Assembly: GCF_022414575.1 (NCBI RefSeq)
Contig: NZ_JADWYQ010000015.1
Location: 62,001 to 126,000, forward strand
Reading direction: 5' to 3'
DNA length: 64,000 bases
Source of the DNA: Streptomyces sp. MUM 178J
Lineage (GTDB): Bacteria > Actinomycetota > Actinomycetes > Streptomycetales > Streptomycetaceae
The position numbers and the translations under genes were made by a program. A model generated the notes under the pieces. It was not told the DNA's origin. It ran no database searches and saw only the letters and a program-made list of their open reading frames with translations. This document shows positions 17,674 through 26,048 of this stretch, in pieces (position 1 is the stretch's first letter; each line of letters begins with the position of its first letter).

Positions 17674-18146
17674 GCCGCGCCCGCTTCGCCTTCGCCGCGC
17701 ACCCTGACGCCATCGCCGACCTGCGGGAACTCCCTTCTGAGATGCGTGATTTGGCCTTGCTGGAGCTGCAGAACCTGGTCCACGGAAGCGACGACTGCTT
17801 GCCGTTGAAGGGCCGTCTCGCCGGCTTCCACAAGGTGTACGTCGACCCGGCGGTCTCTTACCGGCTGGTCATCCAGTTCCGCCAAGCGCCACCGACCTCG
17901 ACCCACAAGCGCGAGATCTACCTCGTGGCGGCTGGCAGCCGGAAGGACTACGCGGTCTACCGCGCGGCCCACCTACGGACCGAGCCCCAGCAAGGGGTCG
18001 GCCCGGACTCCGCCACGGAGGCCCGCGTGCAGGCCGCCCGGTCTCGCTCGACGCTCACCACCGAACGGCCGACAACGGGCCGCGCGGCTGCCCCGTCACC
18101 AACGCCGCCCTCGGCCACTGCTTCTCGAAAGGTCGCCCAGCGATGA
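17670..18146 (+). CDS. RelE/ParE-like toxin-fold protein with C-terminal tail
   Basis: GTG 17670 overlaps the previous stop; 158 residues. Residues 1-95 resemble RelE/ParE-superfamily toxins: a helical hairpin (HPDAIADLRELPSEMRDLAL) followed by strands with LPLKGRLAGFHKVYVD, SYRLVIQFR and REIYLVAAGSRKDYAVYRAA. RelE-type proteins are ribosome-dependent mRNA nucleases; ParE types hit gyrase. No antitoxin-sized gene lies next to it. Residues 115-158 are the Arg/Ser/Pro tail (ARVQAARSRST ... VAQR). Toxin activity is inferred. Confidence 0.65.
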   Translation: MSRARFAFAAHPDAIADLRELPSEMRDLALLELQNLVHGSDDCLPLKGRLAGFHKVYVDPAVSYRLVIQFRQAPPTSTHKREIYLVAAGSRKDYAVYRAAHLRTEPQQGVGPDSATEARVQAARSRSTLTTERPTTGRAAAPSPTPPSATASRKVAQR

Positions 18147-18808
18147 CCAACGACCGTACTGCGCTTACCCGTTCAGAGCTGGCGGATCTCCTCACCGAGG
18201 CCGCTCAGAACGTCGGCGGCATCCCTGCCGCCGAGTACCCGACGGCCGCCGCCCGCTCCTACCTGCATCCCGTCTTGGGTCCGCTGGCCGCTGGGCCCCG
18301 CGTGATCACCGAGCTGAACGACCGGTTCGAGGACTTCGTGGCCACCGAGCCCCGCCCTGCTGGTTCGGCGGGCCTGTTCGCTCTGGCCTCCTACGCCTCC
18401 GCGCTGGGGTGGCTCACCGAGTCGTTCGCCGAGCTGACCTCCTCGGTCGATGAGATCTGTACCCGCGTGGGCATACCCACGGAGCCTTGCAGCCCGGTCG
18501 TCGCCGCGTCCGGTGGTACGGAGCGGGACGACGAGTTCGACTTCGGCTTCAGCGCGCTTGAGTTGGAGGCGGTCCGCAGCGCGGCCGAGGCCGCCGGTCT
18601 CGCGCCGGACGACTACGTCGAGGTTCTCTCCCAGTCGCTGCTCGCCGCCGCCCGGATCACCGACGCCTGCATGGAGATCTCCAGCGGCCTGCTCGATGAC
18701 GCCGATCTCCTCAGCGAAGTGAGCGACCGCCCTCGGCTCGACAACGATCCCGGGAGCCTGCCCGCTCTGGTCCGCTCCCTGCTCGCCCGGATGGAGACGA
18801 CGGAGTGA
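18143..18808 (+). CDS. Hypothetical helical acidic protein
   Basis: ATG 18143 overlaps the preceding stop by four bases; 221 residues. It is almost entirely helical and acidic (RSELADLLTEAAQNVGGIPA, FDFGFSALELEAVRSAAEAA, LLDDADLLSEVSDRPRLDND). It has no Arg/Pro tail, unlike both neighbours. Acidity and coupling to the RelE-like gene could suit an antitoxin or chaperone, but at 221 residues it is large for an antitoxin and shows no DNA-binding motif. Confidence 0.55.
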   Translation: MTNDRTALTRSELADLLTEAAQNVGGIPAAEYPTAAARSYLHPVLGPLAAGPRVITELNDRFEDFVATEPRPAGSAGLFALASYASALGWLTESFAELTSSVDEICTRVGIPTEPCSPVVAASGGTERDDEFDFGFSALELEAVRSAAEAAGLAPDDYVEVLSQSLLAAARITDACMEISSGLLDDADLLSEVSDRPRLDNDPGSLPALVRSLLARMETTE

Positions 18809-19632
18809 ACCCGTACGACGCAGACACACACCCTGGGCCTTACCTCGTCGTCGAAGTGCTCGGTGTCGGGGATGTCAGCGTGCACGCCCTCGCACATGGT
18901 CCGGAGGAGCCGCTGCACCAGGCCGCTACACGCGTCATCGAAGCCGCAGCGGCGCTGGACGAGCGACACGAGAGCGTGCTCGACGCGGTCCAGCGCGCTC
19001 AGCGGCTGCTCGAAGGCGCTGGTCGGGGTGAAGTCGGTCGAGCCCAGGTCTCGTACGCGCTGCTGCGCACAGCTCTCCCGGACCTCGGAGACGGCCTGGC
19101 CCAGCAGGACCGGGCATACAGCCAGCTCGTCGAGTCCCTGTCCGCCTACCGCCGGCTTCTTCCCTCGCCCGAGCCTGCTCAACACGCGAGCAACAAGAGC
19201 CACGGGCAGGGCCAGAAGACGAGGCCCCACCGGGACGACGACTGGGCCGTCGCCGGGGAGCGCGGGCTGGTAGCCCTCGAAGCGGTTGCGGCCGGAGGTG
19301 TTCGCTTTCGCCGCAACGCGATCGGCGAGGACCCGTACATCTCGCGGGAGAAGGCCCAGTGGCAGGAGCCGGCGGTCTTCCCGCAGACCGTGCAGCGGCT
19401 GGTCGCCGACGGGCTACTGCATCAGGACATCTCCGAGAACGTGTACCGGCCCGGCCAGCTCCTCTCGCTCACTGCGCAGGGGGAAGCCGCCCTGCGTGAT
19501 GGTCGCGCGACGACCTCCCGTGTGTCCGCCGCCCTCGGCCGCACCACCACGCGGACCACGTCAGGCACGCCCTCCGACGCGGCCGCCGTGCCCATCGCCA
19601 GGACCTCCCTCGCGACCCCCCGCTCACGCTGA
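18805..19632 (+). CDS. Putative winged-helix protein with C-terminal tail
   Basis: GTG 18805 overlaps the preceding stop; 275 residues. Residues 1-115 are helical. Residues about 145-235 look like a winged helix (GLVALEAVAAGGVRFRRNA, TVQRLVADGLLHQDISEN, LLSLTAQGEAALRDGRA), similar to the wing and end-helix pattern of HxlR/MarR proteins. The tail (TSRVSAALGRTTTRTTSGTP ... TPRSR) belongs to the shared group. DNA binding is inferred only from the pattern. Confidence 0.55.
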   Translation: MNPYDADTHPGPYLVVEVLGVGDVSVHALAHGPEEPLHQAATRVIEAAAALDERHESVLDAVQRAQRLLEGAGRGEVGRAQVSYALLRTALPDLGDGLAQQDRAYSQLVESLSAYRRLLPSPEPAQHASNKSHGQGQKTRPHRDDDWAVAGERGLVALEAVAAGGVRFRRNAIGEDPYISREKAQWQEPAVFPQTVQRLVADGLLHQDISENVYRPGQLLSLTAQGEAALRDGRATTSRVSAALGRTTTRTTSGTPSDAAAVPIARTSLATPRSR

Positions 19633-19656
19633 CCTCATCCCGATAAGGACCCCACC

Positions 19657-20508
19657 ATGGCTACCCCCGGCCTGCCTCCCATCTTCTCCATCGCCTCCAT
19701 CGACGCCCAGCGCGTCGAGGAGGCTCTCGCCCGGATCGGGCCCAAGTGGACCACCTGGACCGCGATGACCCTGGCCCAGGTGAGGGGCCCCGTGCGCGTC
19801 CGCGACGTCGCTGCGCAGCTCCCCTTCGTCAGTGAGCAGTTCGTCGGCAAACGGCTGGCCACGATGCACGCTGACGGGCTGGTGGTCCGCGGCTACGACC
19901 GGCGGGGCGCGCCGTACCAACTCAGCGCGCTCGGCACGTCTCTGGCCCCCGTCCTCCGCACGGTCTCGGACTGGTCCCGCACCCACCTGACACAGGAACC
20001 GATGGCCGAAGCCGAGCGTGTCGAGGACGCGCTGCGCCGCCTGCATCTTCGGCACTCAACTGCCGTGATTCAGGCCCTCGACTCGGCTGACGGCCAGATG
20101 CGGTTCGTCCACATCGCCGAGGCGGCCGGTCTGGACTACGGCCTCGCACGGCAGCGACTTGTCCGGCTTCAGACCGATGGCCTGGTCACGCGGACGGGCT
20201 CCCGCCACGGAGACCCGTACGTGCTCACCGATGCCGGCCAGGCGTTGGGGGCCGTCTACGCGAGTGTCGAGCACTGGAGCCAGCCCTTCTCACTGCGAGG
20301 TGGAACAGCGGCACCGCGTCCGACAGCGGCAGCCACGCGGACCCACGTCGGCGTTCCGCTAGGGGCGGGAGCCGAAAGCGCCCGGACCGCGGCGGCCCTA
20401 CGACGGAGCGCCGCCGCGTCGAACGTCATGTTCAGCCACGCGCCTCAGCCGGAACCGCGGGTGCCGGCGGCCGTGACCGCTCAGTCGGCACCGGGCCGGG
20501 GCCGGTGA
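19657..20508 (+). CDS. Duplicated HxlR-like winged-helix protein with C-terminal tail
   Basis: ATG 19657; 283 residues. Two consecutive HxlR-type winged-helix units are seen. The first (about 20-110) has ARIGPKWTTWTAMTLAQVRG, FVGKRLATMHADGLVVR and YQLSALGTSLAPVL. The second (about 125-205) has HSTAVIQALDSADGQMRFV, LARQRLVRLQTDGLVTR and YVLTDAGQALGAVY. HxlR proteins are dimeric repressors or activators, and one chain with two units could bind as a monomer. The 60-residue tail (ARTAAALRRSAAAS ... APGRGR) is of the shared type, which is odd for an ordinary regulator. Confidence 0.7.
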   Translation: MATPGLPPIFSIASIDAQRVEEALARIGPKWTTWTAMTLAQVRGPVRVRDVAAQLPFVSEQFVGKRLATMHADGLVVRGYDRRGAPYQLSALGTSLAPVLRTVSDWSRTHLTQEPMAEAERVEDALRRLHLRHSTAVIQALDSADGQMRFVHIAEAAGLDYGLARQRLVRLQTDGLVTRTGSRHGDPYVLTDAGQALGAVYASVEHWSQPFSLRGGTAAPRPTAAATRTHVGVPLGAGAESARTAAALRRSAAASNVMFSHAPQPEPRVPAAVTAQSAPGRGR

Positions 20509-20623
20509 CGGGGGTGAGAACGAGAGGCCACTCGCCGCCGCTACGGCATCCGCGTGCGCTCCGGCGGCTCCCGCCGCTGCATACGCGGATCCGTTCTCCT
20601 CCTTCGCTTCCGGAGACTCGACC

Positions 20624-21574
20624 ATGTACGCCCCTGATGACCCGACCCAGTACCAAGAGGTGCTGGTCAGCCCCATGTATCTGGCTGGTTCCAACGGGAC
20701 CGGCGAGGCTGGCTTCGCGCCCGTCGCCCACTGGCCCCATCAGTACCTCGATGAGGGCCCCTGCCAGCTCCTCGTGACCTCTCCCGACCAACGGATTCGG
20801 ATCGGCTGGTTCGGCGACGACTTCGAACTGTGGAAGATCAGCGCAGCCGAGGACGCCTTCTCGGCGCCTCGCTGGACGGCGACGTTCAACCACGTCACCC
20901 CGGCCGAGATGGTCGCCGGCCTCACCGCCGCACTGGTCCAGGACTACGACGAAGCCATCGCCTCCGACACCCCCGGCCGCTTCTTGACAGGACCAACCGT
21001 CCCCTGGAGGGACACCTTCCGGCCGCTGACCGATGCCGGCTGGAACCTTGACGGAGCTGCTGAACTCGGCACCGTCGAGATCATCGCTCCTGACGACCAA
21101 GCGGGCATCCTCATCGATCGGCGCGGCTACGGCTCCGACCGCACGACCGTCGAGCTGTGGGCTGGCCCGCCGGGCTGGGGCACTCGTGCCGAAGCGACGT
21201 TCACGGCCCGCACCCCGTCCCACTTGATCGCCGCAACCGCCGCTGTGATGGCGACGTCGACCCCGGTGGTCCGTGAACGCCACCAAGTCGACCGGCGGAT
21301 GCAACACCTTGTCACGATGACCCCTGCCGCTTCGGCCACGCCGATCGCCGAGGCTCAGGTTTCGCGCGCTCCGACTCCGCTGGACGTACGCCGCACCGCG
21401 GTCACCCAGGCCGTACACCGTGCCGCGCGGGCACCACGCACAGCAGCCGACCTCCGGGTGATGGCCGCGCAGAGCCGCTCCACGGGGGCGGCGCAGAAAC
21501 GGACGGGACACCCCGCGCCCGCGACCTCTGCCCGGCTGCCGGCCAGCTCGCCGACGCCCCGGCGCGGACGCTGA
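20624..21574 (+). CDS. DUF317-family protein (two DUF317 units) with C-terminal tail
   Basis: ATG 20624 after CCGGAGAC; 316 residues. The first DUF317 unit (about 8-105) has VLVSPMYLAGSNGTGEAGFA, SPDQRIRIGWFGDDFELWKI and ARWTATFNH-like text ending TPAEMVAGLTAALVQDYDEA. A second unit (about 120-220) has PLTDAGWNLD, APDDQAGILIDR and TPSHLIAATAAVMA. DUF317 is a Streptomyces family of unknown role, abundant in mobile elements. The tail (MAAQSRSTGAAQKRTGHPAP ... PRRGR) is one of the clearest of the shared set. Confidence 0.75.
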   Translation: MYAPDDPTQYQEVLVSPMYLAGSNGTGEAGFAPVAHWPHQYLDEGPCQLLVTSPDQRIRIGWFGDDFELWKISAAEDAFSAPRWTATFNHVTPAEMVAGLTAALVQDYDEAIASDTPGRFLTGPTVPWRDTFRPLTDAGWNLDGAAELGTVEIIAPDDQAGILIDRRGYGSDRTTVELWAGPPGWGTRAEATFTARTPSHLIAATAAVMATSTPVVRERHQVDRRMQHLVTMTPAASATPIAEAQVSRAPTPLDVRRTAVTQAVHRAARAPRTAADLRVMAAQSRSTGAAQKRTGHPAPATSARLPASSPTPRRGR

Positions 21575-21631
21575 CTCCCACCCCAGGCCGCACTCCACTC
21601 GCGACCGTCCCCGCCCAACAGGAGTTCCACC

Positions 21632-22120
21632 ATGCCCACCACCACCATGCTTGACCAGGCCACGGCCATGATCGAGAACGCCTGGGGCCAGCCCATCGAA
21701 GCTCTTGAGGTCCTAGGGGTCCGCCGCCCCAGCGAGGACCCGCTCCTGCGCTGCGTCATGCACACCCGCGCGGCCCTGGCCATCACGGACAGCGCGGTAA
21801 CCGTTCACCAGGACCGTCTTCACGCCCTGTCCCGGCATGGGTACGTGCCCGACTTCTACGAACTCGACCGGATCACCGAAACGGCGGTCAAGCTCCGCGT
21901 CGCCCACGCGGAGAGCCGTGCGTACCTCCAGGCGATCCGGCGCGTGGTGGAGGCTCGGGAGGCCGCCGCACCCGAGGTTGAGGCACCGGCGGTTCGGCTG
22001 GCTCAGGCCGCTATCGCCCGCTCCGGGCAGACGCGACACGCCCCAGGGGCCGTGCCCGAACCGTCCTCTCCGGCGGCGGGCGTAGGGCCGTCAGCGCCCA
22101 CAACGGGGCCCCGACGTTGA
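21632..22120 (+). CDS. Hypothetical helical protein with C-terminal tail
   Basis: ATG 21632 behind AGGAG; 162 residues. The first 110 residues are helical (MLDQATAMIENAWGQPIEAL, ELDRITETAVKLRVAHAESR, YLQAIRRVVEAREAAAPEV). The last 45 form the shared tail (LAQAAIARSGQTRHAPGAVP ... GPRR). It is the last tailed protein of the + strand set. No motif gives a function. Confidence 0.6.
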   Translation: MPTTTMLDQATAMIENAWGQPIEALEVLGVRRPSEDPLLRCVMHTRAALAITDSAVTVHQDRLHALSRHGYVPDFYELDRITETAVKLRVAHAESRAYLQAIRRVVEAREAAAPEVEAPAVRLAQAAIARSGQTRHAPGAVPEPSSPAAGVGPSAPTTGPRR

Positions 22121-22124
22121 ACGC

Positions 22125-22388
22125 TTAGCTCCGATTCTCGTCGCGGGGGCCCTCTTCGGCCCGGGGGCCCACCGCGCGGGCCAGCTCCTCCACCGTCAGC
22201 TCCACGCGCCGGCCTTCGGCGACCCGGCGCTCCACCGTCTCCTCGTCCGGCCACCGGTCGGGCTGTGCGCCGACTCCCCACTGGCCGTCGGCGACCATCG
22301 CGATGTCGCCCACGGTCCAGGGCCGTCCGGCGGCGCGGATCTTGCGCTCCAACCCGGCACCGTCCCAGTGTCTGCTCGCCTCGGCCAT
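22125..22388 (-). CDS. Small hypothetical protein
   Basis: This 87-residue frame runs against its neighbours and ends five bases from the preceding + gene. Its ATG at 22388 is preceded on the - strand by AAGGGGGA, a plausible ribosome site. The sequence (LERKIRAAGRPWTVGDIAMV, GRRVELTVEELARAVGPRAE) looks like a small folded domain. No family recognised. Confidence 0.5.
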   Translation of the reverse strand: MAEASRHWDGAGLERKIRAAGRPWTVGDIAMVADGQWGVGAQPDRWPDEETVERRVAEGRRVELTVEELARAVGPRAEEGPRDENRS

Positions 22389-22605
22389 CGCTGTCCCCCT
22401 TCTCTCGCCTGCGGCCCGTCACCGCAACCCATGTAGGACAACCACGGTGGCCTGTCCATTCCCCGGTCTCCCGTCACCTGCCGACGACCCCGGGTTCGCC
22501 CACGGCAGACGTCCTTGCCGGGAAACGACTACGCACTTCGGCATGTCGCATGCCAACGTACGGGTGTCGGGAAAACCGCAGCTCAACGAAGGGATCCATC
22601 TAACC

Positions 22606-22953
22606 GTGAGCCCCTCTTCCACCCTCCTTCCGGCCGTTATCCGCCCCGCAGCGGATGCTCTCAACTGGCTCTCCGCCGACCACGGTGCGGGCCCGGTGCT
22701 CGATCTCCTGGACGCACTCGGGTGGGCGATCGTTGACACCCCCGAGGCCAACGTCCACGCGACCAGCCCCGACGGTTGTGCCTACGTCGGCTGGCTCCCC
22801 GAGGACCCATCGGCCTGGCAGCGCAACATCGTCTGGCACGTCCGGGTGCAGTCCGCCGATGGCGACACATAGGTCCAGGAGTTCGGTCTCCACACCCCCT
22901 CCGAGGCCGTTGCCGGATTCCTCGCCGCCTTGGTCACCAACTCCTCGTGCTGA
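22606..22953 (+). pseudogene. DUF317 protein interrupted by an in-frame amber codon
   Basis: GTG 22606 follows GAAGGGA; an in-frame ATG at 22543 is also possible. The frame reads LNWLSADHGAGPVLDLLDAL, GWAIVDTPEANVHATSPDG and YVGWLPEDPSAWQRNIVW up to DGDT, then meets TAG at 22870-22872. The same frame continues VQEFGLHTPSEAVAGFLAAL to a TGA at 22953, which is the expected end of a DUF317 domain. Where family members usually carry Trp, one base change (TGG to TAG) gives the stop. Either the gene is dead or the amber codon is read through. Confidence 0.72.
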
Positions 22954-23054
22954 CTGCCGATCAGGCTCCGCTCATACATTCACTGACGGCTCGACGACTC
23001 CCCGTCATCGAGCCGACCAGCCTCGTAGATGTTCACCCGTTCACGGAGACTCCC

Positions 23055-23267
23055 TTGCCCCAGTACCTGACCGTCGGCCACCTGCTCCGCCAGCTCCAGG
23101 ATCTCGACCCCAACCTGCCGGTCCGTCTCGCCGTCAACCCCGACTTCCCGTTTGCCCACTTCGTGGGGGCCGAGGTCGTCATCCGCGACGGCAAGGCATA
23201 CATCGCCGATGACGGCCAAGAGGACTACCTCCCGGTGGGGACGCGCCACGCCCTCACCTGGGCCTGA
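23055..23267 (+). CDS. Small conserved protein, TTG start
   Basis: TTG 23055 sits eight bases after CGGAGA; 70 residues. It reads VGHLLRQLQDLDPNLPVRLA, NPDFPFAHFVGAEVV and YIADDGQEDYLPVGTR. Small proteins with LDPxxPVRLAxNPD occur in actinobacterial phages and ICEs. Function unknown. The start is chosen from the ribosome site and the point where similarity to that pattern begins. Confidence 0.55.
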   Translation: MPQYLTVGHLLRQLQDLDPNLPVRLAVNPDFPFAHFVGAEVVIRDGKAYIADDGQEDYLPVGTRHALTWA

Positions 23268-23295
23268 TCTCATTCCCATCACTACGGAGGTTTCC

Positions 23296-23685
23296 ATCTC
23301 GTCACTGTCGCGCCCCGCGCCTTGCCTCGCGCTGCACGATCTCGCGGCGCGCCCCATGCCGCATGGCATGCACAGCGCGCTTGTCCAGCGCATCTCCAAC
23401 CGCTCCGACGGCCCCCTCGATGTCACTTGGCTCGCTGCCGGAACTCCCAGACTTCCCCTTGGGCGCATCCGACTGCGCTGGGAGTCCGCATCGCGCACCG
23501 GCTGGGACGTCACGGCGCATCTGGGCCTGACCACTGCCGAGGTGCTCCTCGGTTCCTGGCCCGCCGCCCCGGACGACTGGCCGCGCCTGGTCCGTCCGAC
23601 CCTGTACGAGGTCACCGGCCTGTGCGCCGCCATCGCTTTCGCCACCGACGCCCTCGATCTCTCGAACAGTCTCGCCGGAGTCTGA
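23296..23685 (+). CDS. Hypothetical protein with unclear start
   Basis: The frame is open to the stop at 23685 and clearly coding-like (VQRISNRSDGPLDVTWLAAG, LGRIRLRWESASRTGWDVTA, LYEVTGLCAAIAFATDALDL). GGAGG at 23286-23290 implies a start near 23296, but the only codon there is ATC. CTG at 23305 and ATG at 23356 are alternatives. A decayed or non-standard start is possible. It ends the + strand transfer region. Confidence 0.45.
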   Translation: MSSLSRPAPCLALHDLAARPMPHGMHSALVQRISNRSDGPLDVTWLAAGTPRLPLGRIRLRWESASRTGWDVTAHLGLTTAEVLLGSWPAAPDDWPRLVRPTLYEVTGLCAAIAFATDALDLSNSLAGV

Positions 23686-23985
23686 TAGGCCACCGAACGC
23701 GCAGGCCGCTGACCTGTACCGCGGCTGGAGCTCGTCAGCGATGCCCTACGGCGTGCTGACTGTGATCGACGCTGATGAGCTTGCCACTGGCTCTCAGCCG
23801 CTCCCACGCCTCTGTGGCATCGAGATCGTTGTACATGTCCGGCGACGCTATCGGCTGAGGGGCAGGGCTGCTCCTGGAATGACAAGACCGCATGCTGTAG
23901 GGAACCCCAGGCCTGGATCCCGGAGGGACCTTCCCCGCTACGAGGCGGTGCTCTCCGGCGGCTCAGGCACCCACCCGCTGAGGGC
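23686..23985. other. 300-base gap between convergent operons
   Basis: No recognised gene lies here. On the - strand 23735-23836 encodes a 33-residue frame (MYNDLDATEAWERLRASGKL...) with coding-like composition but no good ribosome site; it could be a gene remnant. No clear hairpin terminator was seen. Confidence 0.4.
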
Positions 23986-24762
23986 TCAACGAGGCGGGAG
24001 CGAGGCAAGATGAGACCGCACGCGTCGGCTGAAGTGTGCTGCACAACGCGTGTCTCTCACGAGTGCGGCCAGGTTGTGCCATACGGTCTGGCGAATATCC
24101 CTGGGCGTTGTCCGGTGATGGCGTGCCAGGGTCTGCTCCACGTCGGCGACGTTACCGGGCAGTGGCTGAGCGGAGCTGCGGTCGCCGAAGGGGTGGTCGG
24201 TCTCGGTCAGCACACGATCGAGCGGGATGGTCTGCAGCAGAGCCGTCTTGCGTGCGGCGGAGACGTTGACGGAGAAGTAACAGCCCAGGCGGACGGCGCG
24301 GGCGGTCTGTTCCGGGTCGCCAAGCCACCAGTGGAGGACCATGCCAGGGGCCGGGGCACGTTCGAGTTCGTCGAGCACCTGCTCGCAGGCGCCGTAGCTG
24401 TGGATGCTGGCGATGCGCGGGGTGCGCTCCAGGACGCCGAGGACACTGCGGAGAGTTGTCTGCTGGCGATCTAGCGGGACGCGGCTCTTGCCGTCGAGTC
24501 CGATCTCGCTGACCAGGGGGGTGTGGGCGATCAGCTGGGTGAAGGTGTCGGGGTCGAATGCGGTGTGGCTGCGGGCGAGTCCGGGATGAGCGCCGACTCC
24601 CCAGATGATCCGGTCGTCGTGCCGCTGGACGGCCTCAGTGGCCTCGGTCAGGGAACGGGTGGCGGCGAAGATGACGGCGCCCAGGCCTGCGAGGTCGTCG
24701 GCCGGGACGCTGCTGTCGATGTGTGCGTGCAGGTCCAGCGGCGGCAGTGCGCTCGTCCTCAT
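23986..24762 (-). CDS. qatD: QatD: TatD-like metal-dependent nuclease
   Basis: The ATG at 24762 overlaps the qatC stop (ATGA); 258 residues, the usual TatD length. TatD-type metal ligands are present: HAH at residues 12-14 (LDLHAHIDSS), Glu86 in SEIGLDGKS, His121 in ASIHSYGA, His144 in VLHWWLG and Asp189 in LTETDHPFGD. TatD enzymes are TIM-barrel DNases. In the Qat anti-phage system the TatD-like subunit is one of four required proteins. It is the last gene of the operon, and its neighbours make the identification firm. The substrate in defence is unknown. Confidence 0.86.
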   Translation of the reverse strand: MRTSALPPLDLHAHIDSSVPADDLAGLGAVIFAATRSLTEATEAVQRHDDRIIWGVGAHPGLARSHTAFDPDTFTQLIAHTPLVSEIGLDGKSRVPLDRQQTTLRSVLGVLERTPRIASIHSYGACEQVLDELERAPAPGMVLHWWLGDPEQTARAVRLGCYFSVNVSAARKTALLQTIPLDRVLTETDHPFGDRSSAQPLPGNVADVEQTLARHHRTTPRDIRQTVWHNLAALVRDTRCAAHFSRRVRSHLASLPPR

Positions 24763-26048
24763 GGGTACAGCAACTCCAGTTCTGCGACGCCCCGCCTGCA
24801 CAGGTCGTAGGCCTGACGGGTGGAGTAGTCGGAGGGCAGGTTCAGGGTGGTGATGTCGGCCGGGCGCAGCCCGCGAGCGAGGAAGGTGCGCAGGGAGGGT
24901 TCGACCGACTTGCCGGTCAGGTAGGCGCTGAGGTTCTCGGCGTGGCGGGTGTGAAGGTAGTCGGTCGTGTCCTCGATCTGGGCGGCGCGGAAGGAGGCGC
25001 GGCGCAGCAGGCAGCCGAAGCACACGCCGCAGTGGGTGCGTACGGGGATGCGGTGAGTGCGGTGTCCGGTGTGGGCGCAGGAGTGGGTGTTGCTGAGCAG
25101 CCGAGTGGCTGCGGCGGGGCCGACCAATTCGGCGGCCCGGGTGAACATTTCGCCTTTGGTGTGGGCGGCGAAGGGGTTGTGGATGTGTGCGTGGGCTCCG
25201 GCGTCGTGGGCGATGGCAGCCAGGGTCTGCAGGAAGAGGGGGTGGGTGGTGCGGGTAGACACGGCGCCGCGCTGGTCGGCGGTGAGCGGCACGTTGAGGG
25301 AGGCGAAGCCGTTCTCCGGGATCCACAGTGGGACCTTTTCCACTGCTGCGGCGGCCAGGCCGAGGGCGAGGAAGAGCAGGGAGCGGGTGCGGGTGGAGTA
25401 CTCGTTGGGCAGTTTCGTGCCGGTGGGCTGATGGCTTTTTCGGGAGAAGCGCAGGGCCTGGTGCGGCTGTGGGGGGCCGTCGATGAGGTATCCGATGGTG
25501 TCGGCGACGGTTCGCTGGATGGGGGCGAGGGTGGTGGCGCCGACGTGGGAGAGCAGCAGATGCTGCTCGGCGCCGAGGTCGTGGCGGGAGTGCAGGGCGC
25601 CGACGGCGGAGTCGGCGCCGCCGCTGAGCAGGACCACTCGCCGGATCCCGGGGTGCGGTGTGTCGTGGATGGTTTCGTGCGGGGTGCCAGCGGTGTGGAA
25701 GCGGATCGACCATCGGTCTCCGGACAGGAACGCCAGGAGGGCTTCGAGGCGTTCGCGCACCGCGGTCCAGCGGGCCGGGTCGTAGACGGGGATGTCCAGT
25801 TCGAAGGTGCGCTGGGTCCAGTTGGAGTGGGCGGCGCGGCGGGTAGTGGTGCGGTCGGCGGCGTAGACCAGGGCGGCCAGGCGGACCAGTTCGATGTTGG
25901 GTTCGGGGACGGGGCCCAGGGCTCCCAGTGACGGACCGAGAGTGGAGACGAAGGAGCCGCCCGCCCCGGCGGGCCACCAGAACACGGTGGTGTCGTCGGG
26001 CGCGGGGCGGGTGGTGTCCGCGTCCAGGCGCATGGTGTAGGCGGGCAT
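24759..26048 (-). CDS. qatC: QatC: QueC-like PP-loop protein
   Basis: 429 residues; the ATG at 26048 overlaps the qatB stop by one base. An N-terminal domain of about 130 residues precedes a PP-loop ATP-binding site, VVLLSGGADSAVGAL (SGGADS at 142-147). Near residues 324-346 there is a QueC-type zinc cluster: Cys324, then CGVCFGC (Cys340, 343, 346). QueC makes preQ0 for 7-deazaguanine, and in Qat and related defence systems QueC homologues are reused. The extra N-terminal domain and the operon separate it from housekeeping queC. Its reaction here is not known. Confidence 0.86.
   Translation of the reverse strand: MPAYTMRLDADTTRPAPDDTTVFWWPAGAGGSFVSTLGPSLGALGPVPEPNIELVRLAALVYAADRTTTRRAAHSNWTQRTFELDIPVYDPARWTAVRERLEALLAFLSGDRWSIRFHTAGTPHETIHDTPHPGIRRVVLLSGGADSAVGALHSRHDLGAEQHLLLSHVGATTLAPIQRTVADTIGYLIDGPPQPHQALRFSRKSHQPTGTKLPNEYSTRTRSLLFLALGLAAAAVEKVPLWIPENGFASLNVPLTADQRGAVSTRTTHPLFLQTLAAIAHDAGAHAHIHNPFAAHTKGEMFTRAAELVGPAAATRLLSNTHSCAHTGHRTHRIPVRTHCGVCFGCLLRRASFRAAQIEDTTDYLHTRHAENLSAYLTGKSVEPSLRTFLARGLRPADITTLNLPSDYSTRQAYDLCRRGVAELELLYP

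Noticed and set aside
24723..25931. A 402-residue Gly/Val-rich + strand frame across the qatC region
   Set aside because: It is antisense to qatC, has extremely biased composition and no ribosome site; the - strand proteins there have complete catalytic motifs.
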